From Epiperipatus broadwayi (lineage: Eukaryota; Onychophora; Udeonychophora; Euonychophora; Peripatidae): a DNA stretch of 64,000 nt. The notes under the pieces are model-generated. The model had not been told where the DNA came from. It searched no databases and was given only the letters and a program-made list of their open reading frames with translations. How positions within the stretch are numbered: position 1 is the first letter of the stretch; every line of letters starts with the position of its first letter. The translations under genes were made by a program, and so were the position numbers. This document shows, in pieces, positions 27,721-41,390 of this stretch. The stretch covers positions 2,738,007 through 2,802,006 of the forward strand of contig JAQFVV010006354.1 in assembly GCA_028023455.1 (NCBI GenBank), read 5' to 3'.

Positions 27721-29994
27721 GAAGTAAAAGTAAAAAAAACAATAGTAGTTTGAAAATTATAATCAATATTTTTTATTGTAACCATAGTTGATTTTTTTTT
27801 AAATTATTATTTTCTTTTAAATATCTTAAAATGTTTAATTATTAGAACTATTTTACTTATTACTGAAAAAAAACCCAAAAGTTTTCTGTCAGAGGATTCC
27901 TCTTGAAACATAATTTAAAACTACAATAATTTTATAGAATGTGGTAATAATCATTTAAATACTGGAATAAAGTACACCACATGTGGAAGACTTCTCTATA
28001 ACAAAACTAGAAGCGATTTATGTAAGGAATTTAATTTTTTTATAAATAACATGCTTAGAATGAATGAATATGTAACTGTAATAACTGAGACTAACTTATC
28101 AAAAAAGTTTAAATTAATAAAGATAAAATTAACATTTTATAAAAAAAAAACATCATTATCATGATATTAAGATTGAGAAAAGGAAGAGGAGAATTAATAA
28201 TCTACATTTAAGTTACAAACTATATTAAAAATATTTTTCTTTAAGACATACTTGAATAACAATTTTTTAAATGAATGTCAATAACATATTTTACATGTTA
28301 ATTTATTTTAAAGTTTAATGCAAATGAATTTTACTATTGACAATGATCTATTGGAAGAAAAATTGGAAAAATGATTATTGAATAGTTTTTTATACTTTTA
28401 AAAAGACTTAATATTGATAAAATCAATAAATAAACTATATGTTATGAAAGGATTTTATCTGGAAAAAATGAGCTATAATATGTCTGTTTAAAAGATTATT
28501 ATTTCAGTCAATTAATATATTTCATGGTATTAATGTCATTTTAGCTGAAAAATGTCTAGTTTAAATATACATTTTAAGGATAAAAATCTTAAATAATTTT
28601 TTAAAAAAATATTTATCTTTAGTTTATAAACTATGTGTCTGCTGAAAAATATATTAAATGAATAATTTTATGTTATACAATATATTGCAAATATTTTGAC
28701 AGATGGAATTTGCAAATATCACATTTGTTATATTTAGCATGATATGACTGCTATATACAAGAGGTTGAATTAAAAAAACATATATAAGAAATATTTTAAC
28801 ATAAATGGATCCTTGAATTATTATTTTATGAATATATTGTATGTCTGGATAAGATAATTAGAAAGAACTGGGGTAAACTTTTATCTATTCATGATGTTCA
28901 ATAATTTGCCAAGATTTTATTGCATTTTATTTTGTTATTCAAACATTTCATTAAATGGTGAAAAGAGAGAAATATAATTTTTTGCAGAACTTCCTGTCCA
29001 TAAATAGATAACAGGGAAAGATTTCCTGGCAAGCATTCAACTTACAGGAGGAAGAGAAACTTTTCATAACTTTCAAATTTCTTCATTATTTTTAGTCTAA
29101 TGTTAGTATTTAGAATATTATTGATTTATTAAAAATGAAAATGTTATTATAATGTCTTTTAATAGAAATCTTAAAGTACATTAGTTTTTTTTTTTTATTA
29201 TTATGATAAATAAGCAAAAATTGGTTTTCAGAAATTAATTTTCGGACCAGGTATTTAGTAATGATAATTTAGTTGAATGTGTGATCAAAGAAGCAGATCC
29301 TTATTACATAATTCCAACAAATAGTTGAGATTATAGGTAATTTTATTCATTATTTGCATTACATTTGTTTGAAAAAATTTTTAAATGTTATATTTTACAA
29401 TTAATAATTTATCTTACAATTATTGTATTGCTTGACTTACATAATGAAAGGATGAATGAACAGTTGATATAATAATCATCATATGTGTTTTATTAAAAAA
29501 GTGAATGCTAGTGAAAGTTTTGAAATGTCTAAGAATATCAAAAAACCTTACTTTATTATAAATGTTTGAATATGCATGCATTTTATAAGATTGTTGTGTC
29601 ATTAGTGGATTATCTTTATGAATAGTATCTGTTAAGATACAGAGAAATACAGCAATATTGATATCTGAATTATGTAACAAATAAATAAATATAAGAAATC
29701 AATGTATGGTTTATCAGGATTATTTGTTCTCAAAAACTTTAATAAACCATCTTGAAATAAATTTAGATCTTTTTTTTTTGATTTTTAGTAATGTTATTTG
29801 GAAATTATTTTAGATTGAGGGTTGGATGTTTTTTTTTTTACATTGTTAATAGAGTCATTCAGTCTGAAATGTATAGGATGGTGGTTGAGAGAGTAATTGT
29901 TATATGAAATCCAAGGTGTTTAGTGATATGTTGAAAATTTATTATGTCTGATCTGTATTGTCACACTTTGAATTTGTTAAATATACAGATAAAA

Positions 29995-30044
<50 letters not shown>

Positions 30045-30980
30045 TTTGTGGATAGTCATTTTTTCTTATAGTCAATAAGAGCTAGAAGAAATCCATGACA
30101 AATTTTAGGTGACTGATAAATATGGACCTACTATTATCACACTGTATCCACAGATATTTTTTTTTGCTTCTTTAAGTTAATATTTTCATTATTCCATACC
30201 CGACACTATAATCACTATCTATCACCACAAAAATCCCATTGTAAAGGATAGTTTTATAAGATGGTAAAGTAGTGACTAAACTGTTAGAAATTGATAGTTT
30301 AGGTGAAAGTAAGATGAGACATATAACAATTTCTATCACAAATGATATTGAAATATTTAATGTTTGGCATAATATAAGAAATAGAAGAGGAATAATTAAT
30401 ATTTTTGCAAGTATTGCAGATCATTTAGCTCAAAATAAATGGATATTTGAATTGGAATAAAAGTGTGAATAATGAAAAATGATTTGAATGCTATGATGAA
30501 TGTAAAAAAGTATGAAAAAAAATACACAAATATCAAGCAATATAACTTATTAATAGTTTTTTTTTTAAAAAAAACTTATTTAAAAAAAGAAATGTATTTA
30601 AATAGAGAAAACCCATGAAATTATATTTTAAATATGTTTTGCATAAGTAGATTATTTAAATGCAAGTATTCATATTTTCTTTCTTTAAATGGTTGATATT
30701 AAAACATCAGAATGTATTGACATATCAAATGATGCTGGGCTGAACTGCAATAAAAATTTTTTAATAACTTTGTAAATATCTAATAATTTATTGCATTTAG
30801 ATATGTGTATTTTAGAGCTAAATTTATATTTGAGATTGATAAAATAATAAATAGATGTTTATGACAGTATAATTGTTTAAGTAAATGTTTATTAGAAATG
30901 GGAGATTTATTTTAATTATTTCACACTACAAAAGCAATGGAATATTATTCTTTTATTAAATAAGGATAATATATATATAT

Positions 30981-33900
30981 TTGCTTGGGTCCGTGTTTTT
31001 TTTTATTTTTGGTTTTGTTGTGTGTTTTTTATGTATTAAGATAAAGTCTTGTTTTGTGTGAGGTGTTTGGGGTGTTTCATTAAGGTATTTTAGGTTGGGA
31101 AACGTGTTAATACGCTATAGTTTTGTAAATAAATGTTAAAGCAAAGTTTAAAAGCAGTTAAATTAAATGCTTTTTTTGTTGTAAGTTATATTTATAGTGA
31201 TGTAATTTTTAATTGTTAATCTATATAATGTTTTTTGTTTTATATATCAATTTTTTTTAAGTTGTTAATTTTATTTTTTTAAAATTTTTTTAAAAATTAA
31301 ATTGTTGTTTATTTTAGTAATTACGTTGTATCTAGTTGTAAAGTGATAAATAGACTTTGAGTTTTATAGTAAGTTGCAAAATTCTAAAATTTATTATAAA
31401 ATTTATAAATATTATATTGGCATCAAAGATAAATAAAGTATTAATTGAAATATTAATCTGTTTTTAAATTTTTAAAAATCTAACTAAATAGCTTAGTTTG
31501 TTTAGAAAATATCTATAAAAGTTAAAGTAAATAAAATAAAATTTTTTAAATTTTTAATGGTTTAAATAAATGATAAAGTCCATTTAAGAATTTAAAGTAA
31601 TAAATAATAATATTAAATAGTCTTTTTATTTTATTGTATTGTTGGTAAAATATGTAATAGGCTGCGGTTGTTTAATTTACAATCAGGGGGTGTATTGGTA
31701 TAAAAAAGGTTCTTGTTCAGGGGGGTTTGTTATGTTTCTTTTAGTGAAGTGGCTATTAGATATAGCTAGTAAATTATCTAATCATTTTAAAATTATAAGG
31801 GTTTTAAATATTTTAAGTTTTAGTAAATATGGTGTTTATTTATATTCCTATTGTGTCTCTATGAGCTCAATTTTACATCAAATAATCATGAAAAGTAAAG
31901 GTAAAAGTATTGGGCTTTATACAAAGTATAACAAACCGATTAACTAGGAGATTACAGTTGGTAAAAGTCTATATTGGTATTATATGATTTAAAGTTGTTA
32001 TAATTAATTTTATAAAAAATATTTTAAAGAAAGTAAATACTTGTTTATGAAGAAAGTTTTTGAATAATTTAGTATATCTTGGTAAAGTATGGTAATTAAT
32101 ATAATTGTGTCTTGCCTTGTTAGTTTTGTGGTTTAAAGCAGTTTTAGTTTTAAAAGGCAATAAATCGGAAATTTAATTTGTAAAAAAATACCTGTAAATA
32201 AAATATTATATAGTAAGTGGCTCCAAAGATTTAGAAATTAATCTTACCTAAATTTTGTTAAAGTAAATAAGTATACGGGTTATCCAGTCAATTCAGAATA
32301 ATTAAATAAGAACATTATAAACTATGTTAATGTAATACTTTTTTTTAAATAATTTTTATTTAAAGAAATGATGGTCCTATAAACTATTTTATTTTTTTTG
32401 TTTCTTATGGTGGAACTTATTTTATTTTATTTTTAAAAAAAAAAATTTTCTTATTTGAAAAGTTTAAACGTGTAGGAAAAGAGTGTTTAGTTTTCTAGAA
32501 AAATTGTAAGAAATTGTTTATGTATTTTTGTTTTTCTTAAATAGATATTTATTATTTATTGTCTATTAAAGATAAGAGAGGTATTTTTTAAAAAAATATA
32601 AATATTATAAATATAAAAGTTTATTTTTATATATATTATTTTAAAGAATATTGTTAGTATAATTAAATTTTGTAAATATCTGGGGCCGTGGTATAAATGG
32701 TATTTTATGGTAAAATTATATATAGTATATTTGTGTATTTTTTTGTTTTTTTAGTAAAATATTTTTGTTTTTTATTAAGAAAAATAAGTAATTTTTTTCT
32801 TATTTATTTATATTAATAGAAAAATAAATAATTATATGTTCTTTTATAAGTTTTATGTTTTGTTACTATTAGTTTTTTTATTAGTGTTTTTTTAAGTAGT
32901 AAGTAAAAATATCTTATTTTATTTTTTTATTAATTAATTATATTTTATATAGAAATTTATATTTTGTTTAAGGGTTTTGTTTCGATTAGGTATAGATAGT
33001 TTGGTAGTTTATTTTTTAAAAATTGTAGTGTTACTAGTTAAAAAATTATTTGTAGTAGATTTTATTAGGAAGGATAGATACGATAGGGGTATTAAATAAA
33101 AGATAAGATTATTTTATATATCTTTATAAAATTGAAATTTTGAAATTTTAAATATTATTTTAAGAAAAATATTTTAATTTTGGTAGTACGTTGAAAGAAG
33201 TAAATAATTAATAAAAAATCTTATATTATAAATTATTGTCACTAGTTGTATTTGATTAGCATAGTAATTAATACTGACTTATAAAATTATATTAAGTGAA
33301 GTAGATTTTTATTGTTAGTTTGTTTATTTTATTGTAAGTGTATTTTATAAAAGTCTTCTTTTGTCATATAAATATATCTATTAAGATTTAAATTATAAAC
33401 TTAATTAAATGTTACTGTAAAAATTTAGAAATGTATGGTTATCTATTTATGTTTATGGAAATAGTAATTAAAAATCTTGTATTATTATTTTTTTATTTTT
33501 TATTTTTTTGTTTTTGTATGTAAATATTTAAGTTGTTTATTAAAGTTGATGTAAATAAATTTGTTTAAGTTGTTTAAAAGTGTGAATTCATTATTTTGAC
33601 AGATTTGATATTTGAAAAAATATTTGATAGATTATTATATTTTTTAAAAGAAAAAGTATTTTCTTAATAATTAAGAATGTGATAATATTATTTGGCAAGG
33701 TATTATATAATATGTATATATTATTTTTTTTATTAAATTATAAGATTTTAGTATAATTTTTAAATTAAGATATATGAAAGAAAGATGTAGTGGTCACTAT
33801 TTCTTAATGATTAATAGTATAATAAAATAGTAAGATTAATTTATAAAGAAATTATTATTGTAGTTATTATTATTATGTAAGTTAGGTGTAGTTAGGTTTG

Positions 33901-34332
33901 TATTAAATCCTTATCATGCTATCTGCAAGAAATATTATTACTTTAAAATAATTAAAAGAAGAGATTATTTAATTATATTTTCTTAATAAAAGATTGAGAT
34001 TTATTTATTATTATTATTGAAGTTAGTTAATTTTTATAAAAGAATAAGAGTGCTGTAGATGTAGTAATGAGATAATAAAGAGGTAATAGTATTCTTATGC
34101 ATTGAGATAGTGTCTTGGGAAGAATTGCTAATGTAAATTAATTACACTTGTAACTTTATTATAGTCTCATGATTTTAATAAATACTTATTTAATTAGTAA
34201 TGATATTGAATATATTAATTTTGGTGTTATAATGAATTTGATAAGATATAGTATTATAAAAATATATTAAGGTAGTATAATATTTTAGGGATAAGATTTA
34301 ATTGAGCAGTTATTTTAGTTTTTTTGGGAGTG

Positions 34333-34335
<3 letters not shown>
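30981..34335 (+). mobile_element. Unidentified 3.36-kb insertion with strong G-over-C skew
   Basis: This block is present in the 5' LTR and absent from the 3' LTR, where AAGGATAATATATA runs directly into TTGTCACTGTT. It sits in a TA tract that is short on its left and about 88 bases on its right. The plus strand is T- and G-rich with very little C (about 11 C to 40 G in 180 bases near 31.65 kb). The longest frame, 102 codons at 31639-31947, has no domain I recognise, and the rest is full of TAA/TAG, so it is also non-coding under mitochondrial codes. No terminal inverted or direct repeats were found. Origin unknown. Confidence 0.75.

Positions 34336-34423
<88 letters not shown>
34336..34423. 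repeat. (TA)n microsatellite at insertion boundary
   Basis: About 44 uninterrupted TA units at the right edge of the skewed insertion. The 3' LTR has only a few TA units at the corresponding point. Confidence 0.97.
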
Positions 34424-34426
<3 letters not shown>

Positions 34427-35000
34427 CACTATTGTTGTAAGATTTATTTTATTTGATGTGGCTAAAATGAAGGCTATCTTATGTTATTTTGTTTATTTAT
34501 TTGTAAAATTTACAATATAAATATTTTTATATTATTTGTTTTTGTTGTAAATATATTTTTTTATTTTATAACATATTGTAATAGATATAATGTTGTTTAA
34601 TCATAATAAATTGTTGTTTTAAAATGAATATCCGATTTGAATTTTGATTAGTCTGCATGCTATTCATTTGACACTTCATTTCATGTACATGATTCATAGA
34701 AATTAATGGCTTCAAACACTATTTAATTTCCACATGACTCATAAAGTTTGTTTAAAATATTATTTCTATTATAATTGATTGAGTAACAAAGTATATAATT
34801 TTTATTAGTATTGGAGAATATATGATCATTGGTGATTATATAAAATGGGCCAACACCAATTTTAGATACTAGATATTGCCTCTCTATTTAAATATATTAT
34901 ATTTTAAGATTACTATATAAAATAAATGAAGATTGTACAGTATTTTCTCAGAATCTTATTATTTCATTTATGTTTTATTGTTAAATATTAAACATTGAAG

Positions 35001-38000
35001 TGGTATTTTTTCCTGTCTCATCTGTAAATATATATTTAATTTTGAGTTGAGTTTAAAATAGTTTTATTTAAAATATATAACATTACTCTAATCTTTTAAA
35101 TCTGTCTTAAAAAAATTTTCTTATCTTGAATAAATCAGAATTTCTTCATTTTAATTAATTATTTACCTAAAAAATCAAGATAAAAGTAGATCCTGAGTTT
35201 TTTCTAAAGTTTTTCTTTTGTGTTTTAAATTATCAGTCTTGTAAGAATATGTGTTGAGAAGTGGATAAAAATTAGTTTGTGCAATTAACTCTACTGTTGA
35301 AACTACAGATACTAAAAATATTTGTAATTATATTTATTACTAGATTTGAACTAGTATGTTAATGAAACAAGAATGTTTCCACTGATTAAAAAAAGTAAAT
35401 GATCACAAAAAAGACAAAATTTGGATGTATAGAGATGCATCTGGCAATTGTGAATCCTATTGTCAACAAAAAATATAAATTGCAAAAATGTTACAAATCT
35501 AGAATAGTTGCTAGACAACATTATTAATCAGCACCAAGAAAATGTTATTTTGCTATAGAACATCTAAGAATCTTTCCCCTCATGAAATGCAGTTCTCTTT
35601 TACATCTGGATTAACCTGAACAATCATCAAGCATGGACATGAGGGCATTTACCAGTTAGCTAAGAATGTCAAGAAAATCCAATGGAGAACAGACAGGATT
35701 CACAACAGTATATAAAAATGTTTATTACCTGGAGAAACATGAATCACTGATCTGATCAATCAGGGTAACTATGAACTTTTATTTAGTGAACTTTTATTCC
35801 AATTTGCATAAAAGAAATATAGTCTCCATTAATTGTGTTAAACGTTTCAACAATAAGGTGTGGGATTATAAATGATGATTTTATTATGCTATTTTAACTT
35901 AATTAAAGCAGGGATAGAGGTTATGCTGATAGATTATTTAAATATTTTATGCATTTTGTTATAATTCAATGTATTAATCAGATAAAATTTCTCTTAATAA
36001 TGTTAACTGCTTGATGTTTAAAAGCAAACAGGGGCATTTAGTTCAGTTTGTGTTCCAATGATGAGCTAACACAGGAACCTTATGCATGAACTTGCTGCAT
36101 GTAAAATGAATGCCCCAATGGCTGTAAGCAAATGAAGGACACTTACGCAATTACTTAATGTTAGAATTTAATTATGTAACAAAGAGGGTTGATAGTTTAA
36201 ATTCATGCCTAATAAAGATTTATTATTAACTTAAGTTGAGTATGGAAAACATATTTGTGCAGGGTCCCAGAATAAACATGAGTCCTATCATTCACAGGAT
36301 TTATGTGTTGTGTATTACCTCAGTAAAAGTACAAATAAAAATGCATGGAATTAAATTTAAGCTGGTATTTTTGTTGTAAAACTGAGAATGAGTCAGTCTT
36401 GAATGCTTTAAAAGGGGATTGAATAAGTATTTTAAATGAAAGTGAATGTAATAAAAGCTTTATAAAGCCATATTTGAGTATCATTGTTTAATTTAATTAT
36501 TTGTATACTAATTTATTAGGAAGAAATGAGTCTATGTAAGATTACAGTTTTAAAAAAATGGTGATTGCAGTTCGTAAATAAATAAATCAGCATGATTGTC
36601 TAATGTTCTTTGCAGTCTGGTTCTGAGTTAAATATGTAGTAGCGCCCTCAGTCAGCCACCTTATTATTGTTATCTTCATGAAATTTCAGTGTCAACATAT
36701 TGTGACACATAGGGTAGAGAAAATAAAATGTTAGAGAATGGCATTTCAATATGTGAAGCTCATTAATGTAGTGAACGGTCTCACAAAAAAGTTAGGATGA
36801 AGTTAAGAGTGATGTTCAGGTCTGGGTAGGTAGGCAAAATAGAATCCGAGGAAAAGAAGGGATTACTGGAGGTAGTTGGGGGTATATATATATATATATA
36901 TAACAAAACAAGTTTTATATATGTAAAAACCTGCTATCACTTGTATTAATGATCAATAGATGGAGCTTTACCAAGATCTCCAAACAAGCGTATTTGTTTA
37001 CATAAACGTTAGAGTCATTATTCACTGTCTTTTTCATTTTGCTCCACCCTCAGATCAGCTGATTTCAAGCTGATTTGCTCTCATACATTGTTTATTCAGC
37101 GAGATATACTAGGGTTGTATTTTCTGATACCTCATCAGTAAATATATATTTAATTTTGATTTTGATTTTGGTTTAAAGTAGTTTTATTAAAAATATATAA
37201 CAGTACTCTAATCTTTTAAATCTGATTAAAAGTTTTTTCTTACTGTGAAGATATCAGAATTTCTTCATTTGAATTAATTATTTATCATCAGAATTCAACT
37301 ATTATGCTAATTAAAGATGAATGTTTTCACTGCTTAAAAAAATTAATTAAATGACCAAAAAATGACAAAATTTGGTATTGTAGAGATACAACTGGAAATA
37401 AACCAGTAAGCGTGAATCCTATTGTCAAGAAAATGTATAAGTTGTCAAGTCTTTTTCCATTAAGGCAGTCATGACCATTTTTCTAAAAAAAAATTACAAA
37501 TCCAAAACTGTTCTAGAAAACATTAACCAGTGCCAAGAAAATATTCTTCTGGTAGAGAACATTGAAGAAACTTTCCCTTCACGTAATATGTTCCCACACC
37601 AGGAGCCACCCAAGCAATCATCAACCATTGACAACTGGAAGTTTACCCATCTAGCTGAGAGAGAAACTTGACCACATGGAGAATGTTAAATCACTGATCA
37701 ATCAGAATAACTATGAACTGTTACTTAGTGAACTTTTATTAAACTAGCATAATACAAATATAGACTCCATTAACTGTGTTAAATGTTTCAACAATAGAGT
37801 GCACAATTATAAATGGGGATTTTATTATGCTATTTTTACTTAATTGAAAGAAGGGATTATGCTGATAGATTATTTAAATATGTTATTATGCATTTTGCTA
37901 TAATTCTGTGTATGAATCAGATTACATTTCTGTGATAAATGTTTACTGCTCAATTTTAAAGGCAAATGGAGTGTTGGGGGTACAGTGTTTCATTCAGTTA

Positions 38001-38690
38001 AGTATTCTGATGATAAGTTAACATAGGAACCCTATGTTAGAATCAGGTGTATGTAAAAAGGATGCCCTGAGGGCTTTAAGCAAACAATGGATACTTACAC
38101 CATCACTTAAACTTAGAATTTAATTATTTAACATGGAGGGTTGAGGGTCTCAATTAGTGCTTATTAAAGGTCCATTATTAAGTGTAATTTGACTAAAACA
38201 CACCAATTTGGATAAATCCACATAATATACCTGGGTTCTGTCATTCATAGGAGTTGTGCATTATGTTTTACCTCAGTAAAGCTAAAAAACTTTAATAATG
38301 GATTGCATTTAATGTGAAAATGAATGGAATTAAAATCAAACTGGTATTTTGTCTTAAAACTGAGATTGAGTTGGTCTTGAATGCTTTACAAAGGGGATTC
38401 TATAAGTATTTTAAATGAAAGTGAATATAATAAAAGTTATAAAGCCATATTTGAATATCATTGTTTTAATTTAGTTATACATTTACTAATTAGTATCCAT
38501 TGGGTAGAAATAAGTCTGTATAAGATTACATTTAAATTTTTTTTTTTGGTGATTGCTGTTCATAAATAAATAAATCATCATGATTGTTAAATGTTCTTTG
38601 CAATCTGATTCTAGGTTATATGTCTAGCAGTGTCCTCACCTGGCCATGTTATTTTTGTAATCTTCATAAAATTACAGATGCAGTGGCACA
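35001..38690 (+). mobile_element. Non-coding insertion with its own terminal direct repeats (TRIM/LARD-like)
   Basis: Inserted in the 5' LTR relative to the 3' LTR (34997-38692 is extra). Repeat A (35001-36697) and repeat B (37116-38690) are diverged direct copies. Both start TGGTATTTT/TGTATTTT followed by CTCATCTGTAAATATATATT or CTCATCAGTAAATATATATT. They share ACTCTAATCTTTTAAATCTG, the GAACATC-TTTCCC region and AATGCTTTA-AAGGGGATT, and end CAGTGTCAACA/CAGTGGCACA. Thus both begin with TG and end with CA like LTRs. The 418-base middle contains a purine-rich stretch (36840-36880) and a TA tract but no coding region. The flanks share ATT, with no clean longer duplication. A plain tandem duplication is the alternative. 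Confidence 0.6.
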
Positions 38691-39496
38691 AAATTAAATG
38701 AAGTTAATATTAACATCCATTAAGTTTTTGTTGCTTATTGTTTTAAGTATAATAAGGGTAGTTAGTTATCATGTAAAATCATTCATCATAATAAACTATA
38801 AAGTCTTTATTTATTTATTTATTTTTATTATTGGTGTCAGAGATGATATTGAGATTATTTTAAAAGAATTATAAAATTTGTACTGAAAGATGATGAGTAA
38901 GAATTATCAAATAATGTTAAATTTTCAATTAATCTTTTTATTAAAGGGGTAGTAATTAATTTATTGTTATTTCTATAATAAATTTATAAATATTCTATGT
39001 TAGGATTATTATATGTGTGACTTAAGACATGAGAGTATTAAATAGGAGTTTTGATATGTGAATTTAGTAAGGTAATATTCTTATGCCATTCGGAATGCAT
39101 CTTTAGGGGTATATCCTCAATGTTTAAGCCATAAACCTTGCTGAATGTTTCATATGAAAGTTTTATAATTGTATTGTTATTGTTATTCAAACCATATTTA
39201 TTTGTAAGAATGAGCTTGTTATAAATTAAATTTGTCAGTAAAATGATTGAGTTGAGTATTCTAGTTGGAACCCTAATTATTTATTGTGAACTTAAATATT
39301 ATTTTATTTTAATTTAATGAGTTTATTATAATTAATTATTATAAAATATTAATTTTATTAGATAATATATGTTAGAAGGGTATCTTGAGCTAGTCTTAAT
39401 TTTAATTGTCTTAATAGTTATTGTTTATGTAACTATATAGTAAGATCCTAGTTAACCAGAAAGTCAATTTTCGTTTTTCTTTTAAGTAAGGATACA

Positions 39497-40072
39497 GTGA
39501 GTGTCGACTATTATACAACAACAACGCATGACTTGATGTATAAAAGGTAAGTCTGATTTGTGATAGCAACTTATGACTCATTGTATTATTTGATTTATAA
39601 TTTATATGTTTTATAATGTTAATTAGATTATTTTATTATATAAAGTGTTATATTTAATGTGATATATACAATCTAAATTATAATTATGTTGTTTATAAAT
39701 TATTGAACAAATAAATAATTGAATTATATAAATGTGGTTATAATTATTTTAAAATTTATGATTCCAAAATAATGTCATAATTGTTAAAATTCAATTTTTT
39801 TCTTGTGCACAATTAATTTATTGAGATCATGTCTTGTTGAAGATCAATGGCACTTTGGCAAGCAAATAAAACTCTAAAATCATAATTTATAGTTTATTTA
39901 AGTTTCAATTTAGATATTTGTAGATTTAATGTAGTATATGAAAATAATTGAATGCTATATGTTGCGGTTCATGAAAATATTGATATAAAATTTATTAGAT
40001 ATTATTTGTATTATAAATTTTGATTAGTGAATTTACCATAATAAGTAATTTTTAAAAAGTTTTGATATAAAA
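39497..40072 (+). other. Leader between 5' LTR and gag
   Basis: This should hold the primer-binding site. The bases after the LTR begin GTGAGTGTCGACTATTATAC, which I cannot match to a tRNA 3' end, and no TGG start is present. A good splice-donor consensus, AAAAGGTAAGTC, lies at about 39544, so the leader might have been spliced. No reading frame was seen. Confidence 0.4.
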
Positions 40073-41390
40073 ATGTCATACTCCACAAGTGAAACCAAGG
40101 TGACTGAGATTAAAAAGGAAGAAGAGAAGGTAGAGGAAATACTATTGGGAAAAGCGATAAACATTGTAGTAGTTGGTAATAATCTTCAGCAGGAAGATAT
40201 GATTAAAGTGATAATGTATTTAAGTAAAATAATAACTAATCAGTATGAATCTATTAATAGAATTGAAAAAAAAAAACATTAAGTTTTTACGTAGTAAGAT
40301 GGATGAGAATAATAAATTTCTTCATGAAAATATTAAAACTTCTAATGAAGATATAAGCCAATCATTATCTCATAAGATGGATGAGAATACTAAATATCTT
40401 AAGGAATATATTAGCCAATATTTAACTGATAATATGGATGAAAATAATATAATTCTCAAAGAAGATATTAGTCATAAATTAGAATATTTGAATAACAGAC
40501 TTGCATCGATGGATAGGTTTGAACATATCATAGAAACTATGGATGTAATGAGTAATAAAATAGAAGAGAATTGTACAACTGTGGAACTTTTTAAAAAAGA
40601 AGAAGATAAGTTTGTTCACTTTAATTCACAATTTAATAAGAATATATAAGCAGTAGAATATTTCAGAGTAGAAGTTAATCAAGCAGATAGTAGGAATGAA
40701 TAGGTGTTGAATCAGAAATTGCAAGAATTTACAGATAATATGATAATACAATAAGAGAATTTCAGAAAATGATTGATAACTATATTATTCAGTGTCAACT
40801 CAATAATGAAAATATGAATCAGAATATTGAGAGTTCACATTTGACATTGAATAATAAGATTCTTGAAATGAAACATTATGTTAGATATATGATGGAAGAA
40901 ACTAAAGTTATTCAAAATAAAATAAATTTAAAGAAGTCATAGAGAAGAAATTAGCTGAAAAATTAAAAGGATTGGAGATAAAAGAAGTTAGATGATTAGA
41001 AATATGAGTCTAAAATACGTGAAAATATTAAGTGCCTACAGAAAGATGTTAAAGAGCAAACAGCAAGACAGAATACTATTTTAGGCCAGAATACTTTTAA
41101 ATGCAAAGAAGTCATAGATCAGAACTTACATAAGTTCAAATTTGAGCAGAAAGTATATATGGACCAAGTTTTTGATCAGATAAATTTTGAAGAAAAGTTT
41201 CAACAGATGTATGATGAAGTGGAAAAGTAAAGGTTATTGCAAATAAAATGATTGAAATAGGAAAAGAGAAAGGGTTAGTTTATAGATCTGAGGATTTTAT
41301 AAGTCCACAGATTTGTAATATAATAATATACCCTGATAAGAGTAAAATAAATCAGTTGAATGATAGTAAGTTTTTGAAGAAGTAGAGTTA
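40073..41390 (+). pseudogene. Gypsy gag remnant, coiled-coil repeats
   Basis: It starts at ATG 40073 (MSYSTSETKVTEIKKEEEKV) and runs to about 40265, where an A run shifts the frame into 40245-40649. That frame contains three imperfect repeats of 19-26 residues, each beginning MDEN and containing I-S-x-x-L or EDIS wording (40300, 40376, 40433). Heptad-like spacing and abundant Glu, Lys, Asn and Ile suggest coiled coil. Broken frames with similar composition continue to about 41390. The position, first gene after the LTR and before protease, is that of gag. No CCHC zinc knuckle or typical capsid core was recognised, so gag is called from position. It would have formed the virus-like particle. 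Confidence 0.65.

Larger units (their letters stand above)
27514..39496 (+). repeat. 5' LTR of the large gypsy element, interrupted twice
   Basis: It aligns collinearly with 49055-53703 in three blocks: 27590-30980, 34424-34996 and 38693-39496. The gaps are the insertions at 30981-34335 and 34997-38692. Shared landmarks include TTTAGTTATGTAAAT, CAATCTAGACAAC against CAGTCTAGACAAC, GTACAAATGAGAGTGAA, AAGGTGTTTA, AATGAAGGCTATCTTAT, GTTGGAACCCTAATTATT and the terminal TTTTTCTTTTAAGTAAGG. Divergence looks substantial (perhaps 15-25 percent by eye), so the insertion is old. A (TA)n expansion at 29998-30041 is absent at the equivalent place in the other LTR (about 51390). Confidence 0.85.

Noticed and set aside
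31639-31947. 102-codon frame as a gene
   Set aside because: No domain, atypical composition that follows the local skew, and no support from the surroundings.
30981-34335. Mitochondrial DNA copy (NUMT) carrying genes
   Set aside because: The skew is suggestive, but no mitochondrial protein, rRNA or tRNA could be recognised, and frequent TAA/TAG exclude reading frames in any animal code. A non-coding mitochondrial region cannot be excluded.
34302-34520. Ile-Tyr repeat frames (also at 58889-59134 and 11086-11298)
   Set aside because: Translations of (TA)n tracts.
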